Positions 33,410 to 42,113 of a stretch of 64,000 bases of DNA are shown piece after piece. A program made the position numbers and the translations under genes. A model generated the notes under the pieces. The model was given only the letters and a program-made list of their open reading frames with translations. It did not search any database and was not told the DNA's origin. The DNA is from Anaerolineales bacterium (GTDB lineage Bacteria; Chloroflexota; Anaerolineae; Anaerolineales; Villigracilaceae): assembly GCA_030583925.1 (NCBI GenBank), contig CP129482.1:2232001-2296000 (forward strand), in the 5' to 3' direction. Position 1 is the stretch's first letter, and every line of letters begins with the position of its first letter.

Positions 33410-34414
33410 TCAGCTCAAATCAATTTTTGCGCGCAGGAGCGCGGTCAATAACTTGACCGAGTTCTGCACGTCCGAGTAATCCACCACTTCGGACGGCGAG
33501 TGCACATAGCGGACGGGAATCGAAAGACAGCCAGCGGGCGTTCCTGCGCGCGAGAGTTGCATGGCGCGCGCGTCGGTTGACCCTACCAACAATACTTCGC
33601 GTTGATACGGAATTTCATTTTTCTCCGCCGTGCGAATCATCCATTGCACGATGCGCGGATCGGCAATCATACCAGGGTCTTGAATTTTCACGCACGGACC
33701 TTTGCCCAGTTTCATTTCCATCTTGAAAGCGTTCGGCGTATCCGCGGCGGGAGTCAAATCAATCGCGATGCCGAGATCAGGGTCTATGCCGAAGGCGGAG
33801 GTTGTCGCGCCACGCACGCCGACTTCCTCTTGCACGGTGAAAACAAAATATACATCATGTGGGGTCGAGCGCAACGCGCGCAACGTTTCGATGGCGACCA
33901 ACACACCGACGCGGTCATCCATGGACTTGGCGACAAGCCGATTCCCCATCTCAGCGAACGGGCGGTCGAACGCGGCGACATCGCCAACCTTCACAGGACA
34001 ATCCTTCCTGCTCGTTGCCCCGACGTCAATGAAGATTTTATCCAGCGCGGGCGTTTCATGTACCTTCTCGACCCGGTCATACCCAAGGACGCCTGTCACG
34101 CCGTTCAGGAAGCGGACCCGCCCCCCCAGCACATACCGCCCGAACACCCCGCCGATGTTCGAGAAGCGCACGAAGCCGTTCTCGTCAATATGACTCGCCA
34201 TCAACCCGATCTCGTCCATGTGCGCGGCGATCATGATTCTCTTCGTGTCTTTTGTAAATTTCGACGGGCGTTTGCGCGCGATGAGATTGCCGAGCGCGTC
34301 CACTTTGATCTCGTCGGCAAGCGGTTTCACTTCCGCGCGGACCAACTTGCGGACATTTTCTTCGTAGCCAGATGGACCAAAGGTTTCGGTGAGTTGTTTG
34401 AGGAGGGATTTCAT
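33410..34414 (-). CDS. M42-family aminopeptidase (copy 1)
   Basis: A 334-residue di-metal aminopeptidase of the glutamyl/TET type. Metal ligands and catalytic residues are in AAHMDEIGL, KSMDDRVGV, QEEVGVRGA, IDLTPAADTP and VRYVHSPSEV. M42 enzymes form 12-subunit tetrahedral cages and trim cytoplasmic peptides. Two paralogues lie at 35351-36424 and 36481-37542 on the same strand. Length is normal for the family. Confidence 0.93.
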   Translation of the reverse strand: MKSLLKQLTETFGPSGYEENVRKLVRAEVKPLADEIKVDALGNLIARKRPSKFTKDTKRIMIAAHMDEIGLMASHIDENGFVRFSNIGGVFGRYVLGGRVRFLNGVTGVLGYDRVEKVHETPALDKIFIDVGATSRKDCPVKVGDVAAFDRPFAEMGNRLVAKSMDDRVGVLVAIETLRALRSTPHDVYFVFTVQEEVGVRGATTSAFGIDPDLGIAIDLTPAADTPNAFKMEMKLGKGPCVKIQDPGMIADPRIVQWMIRTAEKNEIPYQREVLLVGSTDARAMQLSRAGTPAGCLSIPVRYVHSPSEVVDYSDVQNSVKLLTALLRAKIDLS

Positions 34415-34470
34415 CGGTTAGTTTCCTAGTTGAGTTAGTTGGGTAGTTGAGTAGTCATTCACCTTACACA

Positions 34471-34523
34471 GTGCGTCGCACTTACCCAACGAAGGTCACC
34501 TTGACCTTTCAGGTGCGACGCAC
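34471..34523. repeat. Family B palindrome (GTGCGTCGCAC)
   Basis: GTGCGTCGCAC (34471-34481) pairs with GTGCGACGCAC (34513-34523), with a second palindrome AAGGTCACCTTGACCTT inside. Another copy is at 57625-57676. Confidence 0.8.
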
Positions 34524-34541
34524 CCTCATATCTGTTAGTCA

Positions 34542-35243
34542 CTAAAGCGGAGCCGAATCTCCAACTTTGTAGACGGTATCTTTTCCACGCGTGAGGATGT
34601 GGGCAGTTCCATGTCCCATCACTTTCCACTCGCCACCGAAACGACCGACGAGGGCTGTGTTTTCGTCCACGCCGAGCATACGTTCGTCTTGCTTGAGTTG
34701 TTTTCGCAAAGCGAAGATAATCGGCTTGAACATGGTCGGGATGGCATCGAAGTGCGGGAGGATGTATTGCGCGGGGACTAGGTCGAAGCCTTCCACCGTC
34801 TGCCCGAGGCGGAAGCTGGGAATCTTCCTCGCTAGAATCATCGCGCCAGCCGAACAACCCGCGTAGACCGCGCCGCGACTCCATGCTTTTTGCATGGACT
34901 CCCACGCGCGCGAGCCTTGCATGGTTTGATACAAATGAAGTGGATTGCCGCCAGAGAAGTAGATCAGGTCGGCATTTTTGAGCGCCGCGTCGAATTGCGG
35001 GTCGTTCGCGGACTCTTTGTCAATGATTCGCAAAGCCTGCACGTCCGCGCCGAGTTTTTTGAAGTGCTCCACTCCCATGCGCGACCAGCGGTTGACGCTC
35101 TCGTCGCCTTCCTGCCCAGCCGCGGTGGGCAGACAAACCACGCGTGGCGTCTTCGAGTTGACGCTCGCAAGCAGGTAGCGATCCGTCTCTTCCATCACAG
35201 GCAAATATTCGCCAGCGCCGACGAGGGCGATGAGTCCGTTCAC
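34542..35243 (-). CDS. Peptidase S51-like / type 1 glutamine amidotransferase-like protein
   Basis: About 233 residues from GTG 35243, chosen because GAGG lies 7 bases upstream; the longer frame begins in a palindrome. Motifs: LVGAGEYLP, VVCLPTAAGQEG, LIYFSGGNPLHLYQ and the nucleophile elbow YAGCSAGAM, as in peptidase E and cyanophycinase (S51), where the Ser of GCSAGA is catalytic. Such enzymes cleave acidic (Asp-X or beta-Asp) peptides. It lies between two M42 aminopeptidase genes, which suggests a peptide-degradation cluster. Confidence 0.87.
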   Translation of the reverse strand: MNGLIALVGAGEYLPVMEETDRYLLASVNSKTPRVVCLPTAAGQEGDESVNRWSRMGVEHFKKLGADVQALRIIDKESANDPQFDAALKNADLIYFSGGNPLHLYQTMQGSRAWESMQKAWSRGAVYAGCSAGAMILARKIPSFRLGQTVEGFDLVPAQYILPHFDAIPTMFKPIIFALRKQLKQDERMLGVDENTALVGRFGGEWKVMGHGTAHILTRGKDTVYKVGDSAPL

Positions 35244-35245
35244 AG

Positions 35246-35345
35246 TTTTTCCTCGGCGTACACAGGTAAACACGTAGACACGTAGATAGGAAAACATGTA
35301 TGTTTTTCCCGTGAGTACTTGTTTACGTGTCTACCCAATTCCATG
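35246..35345. repeat. Large imperfect palindrome (GTAGACACGTA type)
   Basis: GTACACAGGTAAACACGTAGACACG on one side pairs imperfectly with CTTGTTTACGTGTCTACC and a GTGTAC end, around AACATGTATGTT. It fills the gap between the S51 and second M42 genes. Confidence 0.6.
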
Positions 35346-35350
35346 TGTAC

Positions 35351-36424
35351 TTACCTCTTCCCCACCAATTCCGGCGTAATCTTCCTCAACGCCGCGTGAA
35401 GCAGGGCAAGCGTGTTCTTCCAATCATCCACGCGCGAAACGCTGACGGGCGAATGAGTGTAACGATGAGGCACAGAAACTGACACGGTTGGAATTCCCGC
35501 CAGCGCGCGTTGGATCGCGGCAGAGTCCGTTCCGCCTCCGCCGGGCTGGCGGAGTTGATGCGGAATCTTTTCCGCCGCCGCGACCGCTTGAAGAAAGCGC
35601 ACCAGCCGCGGGTCGTGAAGCGTCGAACCGTCCGCGACGTAGATGGCGGGACCGAGTCCGAGTTTCGTGTTGTACGTCGCGTTTTCGTTCCCGTCATAAT
35701 CGGGCAGATCGTACGCGGGCGTCGAATCGATTGCAATCGCAAGGTCGGGATTGAAAGTTTGCGCCGCCACTTTCGCGCCGCGCAAACCGATCTCCTCCTG
35801 CACGGTGAACGCCGCGCACAGGTCAAGGTTCGACGGCGCGTGTTTGAACAGTTCGATCACCGTCGCGACGCCGAAGCGATTGTCCAGCGACTTTGCCATG
35901 ATCGAAGGACCAACGCGGCGAAATTTTGTAGCAAAGCCCGCGCGGTCGCCAACCTTCGCTTTGCCTGTTAAACCGAGATCAATCCGCAGGGCATCGACCG
36001 GGACTTTGCGCGTGATTTCGCTCGACTCCATCAAATGGATGGGCTTGCCGCCGATCACGCCCGGCGTGCGTTCTTTGCCGACATACACCTGCTTGCCGAC
36101 GAGATGCCGCGCGTCCATGCCGCCGACGGTTTCAAACCGATAAATGCCTTCGCCATCGTCGGCGACGAGCATGAAACCGACTTCGTCCATGTGCGCGTCG
36201 AGCATGACGCGCGTCGGCTTCGTCTCGGCACGGCTCGACGCAGGCTTTCCGCGCCCGCGCTTGGTCGCAAGCACGTTGCCCAACGCGTCCACGCGGACAT
36301 CGTCCGCGTACCCTTCGATCTCCGCGAGAACGATCTTCCGCACTTCGCCCTCATCGCCAGAGACCGCGATGGCGTTGCAGAGTTTTTCAAGGAGTTCGAG
36401 TTGAGGGGTTCCAAAAGTTGACAT
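35351..36424 (-). CDS. M42-family aminopeptidase (copy 2)
   Basis: A 357-residue aminopeptidase with LDAHMDEVGFMLV, KSLDNRFGVA, VQEEIGLRGAKVA, AIDSTPAYD and HRYTHSPV. All metal ligands are present. A positively charged insert (TKRGRGKPASSRAETKPTR, about residue 55-73) is not seen in the other two copies. It is paralogous to the M42 genes on both sides. Confidence 0.93.
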   Translation of the reverse strand: MSTFGTPQLELLEKLCNAIAVSGDEGEVRKIVLAEIEGYADDVRVDALGNVLATKRGRGKPASSRAETKPTRVMLDAHMDEVGFMLVADDGEGIYRFETVGGMDARHLVGKQVYVGKERTPGVIGGKPIHLMESSEITRKVPVDALRIDLGLTGKAKVGDRAGFATKFRRVGPSIMAKSLDNRFGVATVIELFKHAPSNLDLCAAFTVQEEIGLRGAKVAAQTFNPDLAIAIDSTPAYDLPDYDGNENATYNTKLGLGPAIYVADGSTLHDPRLVRFLQAVAAAEKIPHQLRQPGGGGTDSAAIQRALAGIPTVSVSVPHRYTHSPVSVSRVDDWKNTLALLHAALRKITPELVGKR

Positions 36425-36426
36425 GA

Positions 36427-36472
36427 TTGGTAATTGGTAATTGGTAATTGGTAATTACGAATTACCAATTAC
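36427..36472. repeat. TTGGTAA tandem and palindromic repeat
   Basis: Four copies of TTGGTAA(T) in a row followed by the inverse AATTACCAATTAC. It fills the gap between two M42 genes. Confidence 0.75.
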
Positions 36473-36480
36473 TCTTTCCT

Positions 36481-37542
36481 CTAATCGTCCCACGTGATCG
36501 TTTCAACAAAGTTCTCTTCAAGCGAGGCGATGAACTCGGCGAGCAAGCGCCCGGCGCGTTGAATATCTTTGACCGAGACCGATTCAACAGGCGTGTGCAT
36601 GTAACGGATCGGGAATTCCACCAACGCGGTGGGAATGCCCTCGGCGGTCACTTGCATCGGGTACGCGTCGGTGCCTGAATGTGATGAGGTGACATCAAGA
36701 AACCACGGGATTTCGAGTCGCTCCGCGAGTTCTGTCAAACTTTTATGCAAGAACGGGTGCATGTTCGGTCCCATGCATAAGCCCACGCCCTTGCCCATCG
36801 TGTGCGTCTGCCAGCCGTTCGCGCCGGGTCCTTTTGCAAATGTTCCATCCACAGCAATCGCAATGTCCGGGCGAATCTCAAACGCGGAAGTATACGCGCC
36901 GAGATAACTCGTTTCCTCTTGCACAGTAGCGACCGCCCACACATCCCACACGTGCGGCTTCGATTGCAATTCTTCAAGGCAGACTGTCAGCGCGGCGACG
37001 GAGGCGCGGTTGTCAACCGTATGCCCCGAGAGGACATCGCCAGACAATTCAAACGGTTCATTCGCGAAGGAAACTGGGTCGCCCACTTTGACTTTTCTCT
37101 CCACCTCGCGCGGAGTCAAACCCGTGTCCAGGAGGAGGTAGCCGATTTCGAGCGCGCCGTCGCCAGCGGATTCGGGGAGCAACCTTGAAGGGGGCATGGC
37201 GATCACCGCTGGCAAGTCAGCCCCACCCGACGCGTGAACCGTCACTTCCGCCCCGGGCAAAACGTGCACGTCAATCCCGCCGACACTCGTGATGCGAAGG
37301 AATCCATCCACGATCTGAGTCACGCGCATCCCGATGGCGTCCATGTGTGTGGCGATCATGACCGAGGGACGCTTCTTGCCCGAACCTTTTTTGAGTCCAT
37401 GCAATGAGCCGACGCGGCTGAAGCGCGTTTCATCCACGAGCGGACGCCACTTTTCTTCGATGAGTTTCGCAACAGGAGTCTCATTGCCTGAGACTCCTGA
37501 AACAGAGATCAACGATTTTAGGAATGGAAGGATGTCTGTCAT
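36481..37542 (-). CDS. M42-family aminopeptidase (copy 3)
   Basis: A 353-residue aminopeptidase with ATHMDAIGM, GHTVDNRASVA, VQEETSYLGAYTSA, VDGTFAKGPG and IRYMHTPVES. Metal ligands are kept, but several positions near the active site differ from copies 1 and 2 (HMDAIG for HMDEIG; EETSYLGA for EE-V/I-G-LRGA), so its substrate preference may differ. It is the first gene of the M42/S51 cluster. Its start lies next to the Thr/Pro-rich gene. Confidence 0.92.
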   Translation of the reverse strand: MTDILPFLKSLISVSGVSGNETPVAKLIEEKWRPLVDETRFSRVGSLHGLKKGSGKKRPSVMIATHMDAIGMRVTQIVDGFLRITSVGGIDVHVLPGAEVTVHASGGADLPAVIAMPPSRLLPESAGDGALEIGYLLLDTGLTPREVERKVKVGDPVSFANEPFELSGDVLSGHTVDNRASVAALTVCLEELQSKPHVWDVWAVATVQEETSYLGAYTSAFEIRPDIAIAVDGTFAKGPGANGWQTHTMGKGVGLCMGPNMHPFLHKSLTELAERLEIPWFLDVTSSHSGTDAYPMQVTAEGIPTALVEFPIRYMHTPVESVSVKDIQRAGRLLAEFIASLEENFVETITWDD

Positions 37543-37543
37543 G

Positions 37544-38044
37544 TTATGGCGTTGGAAACGGCGTGAGCGACGGCGTGGATGTGGGCGGAGGCGGCGCAGT
37601 TGTGACAGTTGCAGGCGGCGTGAAAGAAGCAGTCGGCGTAAACGATGCGGTTGGGATGAGTGTCGCCGTGAAGGTAAACGTAGGCGTGACGGAAGGCGTA
37701 ACTGAAGGAGTGAATGTGTTGGATGGCGTGAACGAGGCTGGGAGGAAATTGGTGGGCGACGGCGTGATCGTCGCGGTGTTGGTCGGCGTCTGTGTAGGCG
37801 TCGGCGTTTCAGTGGCGGTGCCTGTGAGAATTTCGGGCGTGAAGCTGATTGTTGGAATTGTTAACGTGCTTGTCTCGGTTGGTCCAACAGTAGCAGTTAC
37901 CAATGTTGGCGTGGGCGTAACAGGATTTGAATCGGGCGCGAGAATCAACGCCAGCCATCCGACGCAATAGCATGGAAGCGTTGCAAGTATGACGACGATT
38001 AACGTTAGGCGGCGACGCGCAGTTGCATCAGAGGCTTCAATCAT
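37544..38044 (-). CDS. Single-pass membrane protein with long Thr/Pro stalk
   Basis: About 166 residues from ATG 38044, preceded by a -10 box 9 bases upstream; the longer frame runs through a repeat. A short basic cytoplasmic start (ASDATARRRL) is followed by one membrane helix (TLIVVILATLPCYCVGWLALIL) and about 125 residues made almost only of Thr, Pro, Ser and hydrophobics (TPTQTPTNTATITPSPTNF). It has no folded domain, like the stalks of the lipoproteins at 1-1710. It may be a cell-wall spacer or an O-glycosylated stalk; function unknown. Confidence 0.65.
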   Translation of the reverse strand: MIEASDATARRRLTLIVVILATLPCYCVGWLALILAPDSNPVTPTPTLVTATVGPTETSTLTIPTISFTPEILTGTATETPTPTQTPTNTATITPSPTNFLPASFTPSNTFTPSVTPSVTPTFTFTATLIPTASFTPTASFTPPATVTTAPPPPTSTPSLTPFPTP

Positions 38045-38053
38045 GATGCTTCG

Positions 38054-38059
38054 ATTATA
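38054..38059 (-). promoter_or_regulatory. -10 box, nearly leaderless
   Basis: TATAAT on the minus strand ends 9 bases before the ATG at 38044. Confidence 0.45.
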
Positions 38060-38090
38060 ATCCATCAGCATCAAGCAGATTATCTTCTTA

Positions 38091-38149
38091 GCCACAGAGA
38101 GCACAGAGATTTTGAGATTTTTCTCTGCGAACTCTGTGATCTCTGTGGC
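38091..38149. repeat. Family D palindrome (CACAGAG repeat)
   Basis: GCCACAGAGAGCACAGAG and CTCTGTGATCTCTGTGGC are inverse complements at all but one or two positions. It lies in the divergent region before sbcC. Confidence 0.8.
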
Positions 38150-38166
38150 AAAAACTTCCCACACTC

Positions 38167-40773
38167 ATGATTCCTCTCCACCTCCGCATCTCAGGCTTTC
38201 TTTCGTATCGCGATCCCGTCGAATTGGATTTCGAGACGTTCGATCTTGCTTGCATTTCGGGTCACAACGGCGCGGGGAAGTCGTCGCTGTTGGACGCCAT
38301 CACGTGGAGTCTGTTCGGCGAGGCGCGGGGCAAAAGCAGTGATGTGATCAACTTACACGCGGACGTGAAAGCCGCCGAGGTGGCGCTCACGTTCAGGCAT
38401 GAGGAAAATACGTATCGCGTGCAGAGGTCGTTGCCGCGCAACAAGAGCACTGTGTTGGAGTTTCAGGTTTTCAGCCCTAACTCCGCTTCTCACCCTCACC
38501 CTAGCCCTCTCCCAAAGGGAGAGGGTACTTGGAAACCGCTTACCGAAAAAACAACACGCGACACGCAGGCGCGCATCGAGCAGACGCTGCGATTGGATTA
38601 TGAAACGTTCGTCAACGCGTCATTTTTTTTGCAGGGCAAGGCGGACCAGTTCACGCAACAGAACGCCGCCAAACGCAAGGACGTGTTGAGCAACATTCTG
38701 GGTCTCGAAATTTGGGAGGAATACAAAAGTCGAACCGCCGAGAAGCGAAAACGAATCGAATCCGAAGTGGAAACGATCGAGGGGCGCGTGGCAGAGATCG
38801 ACGCGGAACTCGCCGAGGAGGAAGCGCGAAAGAGTCGGCTGGGGGAACTGCAAACGACGTTGAATCAACTGTCGGCGGCGCGTGAAGCGCAAGAATCGGT
38901 TTTGCAAAACTTGAAGCGGAGCGCGGCATTGGTCGAGGAGCAACGCAAGCTGACCTCCACCCTCGCGGCGGGACTCGCCCGCGCGCGCGCAGCTCTTTCC
39001 GCTTTGGAGAGTCGCCTCGCCGATAAGGAAGCCGAACGCGCCTCCTACGCGGACCTCGTCAGCCGCGCGAAGGAAATCGAGGCGGCGTACAAATCGTGGC
39101 AGAACGTCCGCAAAGAATTGGAGAATTGGGAAAAGAACGCGGCGGAGTTCCACGAACATCAAAAAGAACGCGCGCCGTTGCAGGAAGCGATTGCCGTGGA
39201 AAAGGTGAAGTTGGAGGAAGAGAAACGCGCGCTGATTGCAGAAGCGGAAGAAATTGATAAACAGAGACTTGAGACTGGAGACTTGGGTTCTGCAATTGCC
39301 AGCGCGCGGGCTTCGCTAAAAGTTGCAGAGGCGAGCATCGAGGAACGCGCGCGACTTGAAAACGAACGCAATTCAGCGCGCGAATCACAGGCTGAGTTAA
39401 AGGCAGAGAACGACGCGTTGAAAAATCAAATGGACGAACTCAAAGCGAGAATCGATACACTCGAATCCGCTGATGGGGTGAAGTGTCCTTTGTGCGATCA
39501 GGAATTGACGGAGGAACATCGAACGACAACCCTCAAGCGATTGCGAGGCGACGGCAAAGAAATGGGAGACCGCCATCGCGCGAACAAAGCGAAGGCGGCT
39601 GAACTCGTCGAACAAGCCAAAAGTCTCGAATCTCAAATCTCCAGTCTCTTCTCCGCCGAAAACGACCGCGTGAGATACGCGAGCGAGGTTTCACAACTCA
39701 CCGAACGGATAGAGAGGCTCGAATCGCTGGCAAAGGATTGGGAGTCGACTGGCAGGAAACGCTTGAAGGAAGTGGACAAGCTATTGGAAAGCGGCAAATA
39801 CGCAGTGAATGAGCAAAAACAACTCGCCAAACTGGACAAGGAGTTGGCGAAACTCGGCTATGACGCGTCCGCGCACGATGAGGTGCGGGAAAAAGAACGA
39901 GAGTTACGAGAAATCGAGGATGAATATCGTCAACTTGATTCAGCGAAGAGCGTGAGCAAACAGATCGAGGGTGAAATCAAGAATTTGGAGGAAGAAAAAG
40001 GAAAGAGGCGAGAGGAGGTCGAGGAGGGGCAGAAACAATTCGATTCTGCCGAAGCCGCGTTGAAAGAAGCGGAGGCGCAAGCGCCGAACCTCGATGAAGC
40101 GGAGCGCGAACTCTTCCGCTTGCGGGAGGAGGAGAACCGCGCCCGCGCCGAACTCGGCGGCGCGCAACAACGCGTGGATGTGCTGTCAACCCAACGCGCC
40201 CGCAAAGCGGATTATGAAAAAGAACGCGAGTCGCTTCAAAAGCAGGTGGCACAGCATCGCACACTCGAAACGGCATTCGGCAAGAACGGCGTCCCTGCCC
40301 TGCTAATCGAGCAAGCATTGCCGCAGATCGAAGAGAAAGCAAACGAGTTGCTGGATCGTCTATCCGAGGGCAATATGTCCATTCGGTTTGTGACGCAAGC
40401 GGAGTACAAGGACAAGAAGCGCGACGATTTGAAGGAAACGCTCGATATTCAAATCAGCGACTCGGCGGGAATCCGCAATTACGAAATGTATTCGGGCGGC
40501 GAGGCGTTCCGCGTCAACTTTGCGATTCGGCTGGCGCTGTCGGAAATCCTTGCCCAGCGGAAGGGCGCGCGCCTGCAAACGCTGGTCATTGACGAGGGCT
40601 TCGGCTCGCAAGATGCGCAAGGACGGCAACGTCTCATTGAAGCGATCAACCTCGTGAAGAACGACTTTGCGAAGATCCTCGTCATTACTCATCTCGACGA
40701 ATTGAAAGACGCGTTTCCAACGCGGATCGAAGTGGAGAAGGGTGAGCGAGGGAGTAGCATACGGGTTGTGTGA
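38167..40773 (+). CDS. sbcC: SbcC/Rad50-type SMC ATPase with in-frame repeat
   Basis: An 868-residue ABC ATPase for DNA double-strand-end processing. Walker A HNGAGKSS is near residue 35, and the Q loop region FVNASFFLQGKADQFTQ follows. Two long coiled coils flank a zinc hook CPLC (440-443). The C-terminal half has the signature YSGGEAFRVNFAIRLALSE and Walker B LVIDEGFGSQD. The expected nuclease partner SbcD is not adjacent. A short segment at about 106-121 is coded by a family J hairpin. The ATPase residues are intact. Confidence 0.92.
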   Translation: MIPLHLRISGFLSYRDPVELDFETFDLACISGHNGAGKSSLLDAITWSLFGEARGKSSDVINLHADVKAAEVALTFRHEENTYRVQRSLPRNKSTVLEFQVFSPNSASHPHPSPLPKGEGTWKPLTEKTTRDTQARIEQTLRLDYETFVNASFFLQGKADQFTQQNAAKRKDVLSNILGLEIWEEYKSRTAEKRKRIESEVETIEGRVAEIDAELAEEEARKSRLGELQTTLNQLSAAREAQESVLQNLKRSAALVEEQRKLTSTLAAGLARARAALSALESRLADKEAERASYADLVSRAKEIEAAYKSWQNVRKELENWEKNAAEFHEHQKERAPLQEAIAVEKVKLEEEKRALIAEAEEIDKQRLETGDLGSAIASARASLKVAEASIEERARLENERNSARESQAELKAENDALKNQMDELKARIDTLESADGVKCPLCDQELTEEHRTTTLKRLRGDGKEMGDRHRANKAKAAELVEQAKSLESQISSLFSAENDRVRYASEVSQLTERIERLESLAKDWESTGRKRLKEVDKLLESGKYAVNEQKQLAKLDKELAKLGYDASAHDEVREKERELREIEDEYRQLDSAKSVSKQIEGEIKNLEEEKGKRREEVEEGQKQFDSAEAALKEAEAQAPNLDEAERELFRLREEENRARAELGGAQQRVDVLSTQRARKADYEKERESLQKQVAQHRTLETAFGKNGVPALLIEQALPQIEEKANELLDRLSEGNMSIRFVTQAEYKDKKRDDLKETLDIQISDSAGIRNYEMYSGGEAFRVNFAIRLALSEILAQRKGARLQTLVIDEGFGSQDAQGRQRLIEAINLVKNDFAKILVITHLDELKDAFPTRIEVEKGERGSSIRVV
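38491..38528. repeat. Family J palindrome, in frame in sbcC
   Basis: CCCTCTCCC, AAA, GGGAGAGGG (38505-38525) encodes SPLPKGEG. Related hairpins occur between genes at 21501-21564. Confidence 0.8.
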
Positions 40774-40785
40774 GGGCTTGCGGAT

Positions 40786-40827
40786 TTCGTACTGCGTATT
40801 GCGTACTACGTAATAGGCAGTACGCAG
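40786..40827. repeat. Family G repeat (TACTGCGTATTGCGTA)
   Basis: Palindromic TACTGCGTATTGCGTACTACGTA with a related piece GGCAGTACGCAG. A second copy is coded inside priA at 45250-45284. Confidence 0.7.
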
Positions 40828-40848
40828 AAAATTTTCTGGAGATGAACT

Positions 40849-41292
40849 GTGAAAAAACTGTTTGTGATCGTAGCTGTGTGTGTGTTGTTGATAACTGCCT
40901 GCACTCCTAAAGAGGGAATCGAAATCCGCGACGGGTGGGCGCGGGCGGCGTCGCAAGGCGATAACGGGGCGGTTTACTTTACTATCGTCAACTATGACGC
41001 GGACGATGAACTCATCGGCGCTTCGGTGGATTTTGCTGAGGCGGTTGAGATTCACGAAAGCACAATGGAAAACGATGTGATGCAGATGCGGATGGTGGAG
41101 TCCGTGCCACTGCCGACGGGCGAGAAGGTTGAGTTTGCGCCTGGCGGTCTGCACATCATGCTGGTCAATCTCTCCCGCAATCTCGAGATTGGCGAGACGG
41201 TGAACATTACTCTGCATTTCAAGAATCACGCCGATGTTCCGCTGACGCTGCCCGTGCAGATGGGACCTGAGCATAGCGGTCATGGTGGTTAA
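40849..41292 (+). CDS. PCu(A)C-type copper chaperone lipoprotein
   Basis: A 147-residue lipoprotein with lipobox ITAC. The domain has the DUF461/PCuAC ligand pattern: His in IHESTMENDVMQM, later GGLHIMLV, and a His-rich tail HSGHGG. These proteins pick up Cu(I) in the periplasm and deliver it to the CuA site of cytochrome oxidase. It could serve the same pathway as the cupredoxin lipoprotein at 7552, but no oxidase gene is in the window. Confidence 0.9.
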   Translation: MKKLFVIVAVCVLLITACTPKEGIEIRDGWARAASQGDNGAVYFTIVNYDADDELIGASVDFAEAVEIHESTMENDVMQMRMVESVPLPTGEKVEFAPGGLHIMLVNLSRNLEIGETVNITLHFKNHADVPLTLPVQMGPEHSGHGG

Positions 41293-41583
41293 GTGATCGT
41301 TCTTGATTTTATAGGTTCTTCCGTTTGTAATGGTAAAACCTAAAACCTTTGCCACGGATTACACGAATTCACACGGATTATTTAAAAATCAGTGAAAATC
41401 CGTGAAATCCGTGGCTGAATTGCCTTTAGGGTGTTGTCTCTCCGCTTAGCGCGATGGTCGTTAGCAAAGGGCGACATGAATGTCGCGTTACGGGGAAATG
41501 GGTAGTACCAAAGTCATTTTGTTGTTCGGGCAGAATGGGGAACACTTTATTCTCCTGCGTCGTCAATCTCGCAAGGAGACAAA
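41293..41583. other. Gene-free stretch with a palindrome
   Basis: About 290 bases between two lipoprotein genes. They hold a CCACGGATTACACG palindrome (41351-41415) and AAGGAGAC before the ATG at 41584. No gene is seen. Confidence 0.7.
41351..41415. repeat. CCACGGATTACACG palindrome
   Basis: GCCACGGATTACACGAATTC ... CCGTGAAATCCGTGGC forms an imperfect long hairpin between two genes. Single copy in this window. Confidence 0.75.
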
Positions 41584-42033
41584 ATGAAAAAGCTAATTCT
41601 TATTTCAATGGTTTTTATTCTCGCCGCGTGCTCGGCAGGCGGGAGCGAACTTGAACGCAATCGCCAGACCTGGCAGGATGCGGGCGTTTCACACTACCGC
41701 ATGGACTTGTTCCTCAGTTGCTTCTGCGTGTTCAACGAATTGATGCCGCTAAGCGTGGAAGTGAAGGACGGCAAAGTTGTGTCGCTTGCGGATAAAGACG
41801 GCAACCCCATCTCAGCCGACGACCCGAACTATTCATTCTTTGTCGGTCTGGGCACAGTGGACGCGTTGTTCGCCGATCTCGAATCGGCGATGAAGAGCCC
41901 AGAGGCTGGCGACATCACAGTGAAGTACGACGCCGCGCTCGGCTTCCCCACCGAAGCGAGCATTGACTACATCAAGAACGCGGTGGACGACGAGTTATAT
42001 GTGACCGTGTCGGGGTTTGAGCAACTCCCCTAG
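41584..42033 (+). CDS. DUF6174-like lipoprotein
   Basis: A 149-residue lipoprotein with lipobox LAAC (Cys16). The mature part contains W-x-x-AGVSHYRMDLFLSCFCVF, then VEVKDGKVVSLADKDGNP, then a C-terminal QIDYIKNAVDDELYVTVSGFEQL-like segment, the layout of DUF6174. The CxC pair after HYR is typical. The function of the family is unknown. AAGGAGAC precedes the start. It ends before a bidirectional terminator. Confidence 0.82.
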   Translation: MKKLILISMVFILAACSAGGSELERNRQTWQDAGVSHYRMDLFLSCFCVFNELMPLSVEVKDGKVVSLADKDGNPISADDPNYSFFVGLGTVDALFADLESAMKSPEAGDITVKYDAALGFPTEASIDYIKNAVDDELYVTVSGFEQLP

Positions 42034-42067
42034 GCTGAGTCAGCCGCACGTCAGGAAAAGAACCGAC

Positions 42068-42100
42068 AAAAAATCCCCGATGAATTTTCGGGGATTTTTT
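42068..42100. terminator. Bidirectional terminator
   Basis: AAAAATCCCC and GGGGATTTTT with a 10-base centre, placed between convergent genes. Confidence 0.85.
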
Positions 42101-42113
42101 GTTATCCACAAAA

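Noticed and set aside
36427..36472. CRISPR array
   Set aside because: The TTGGTAA units are contiguous without spacers and end in their own inverse; no cas gene is present.
40360..41355. 331-residue frame on the minus strand
   Set aside because: Antisense to the end of sbcC and the copper chaperone, and crosses an intergenic repeat.
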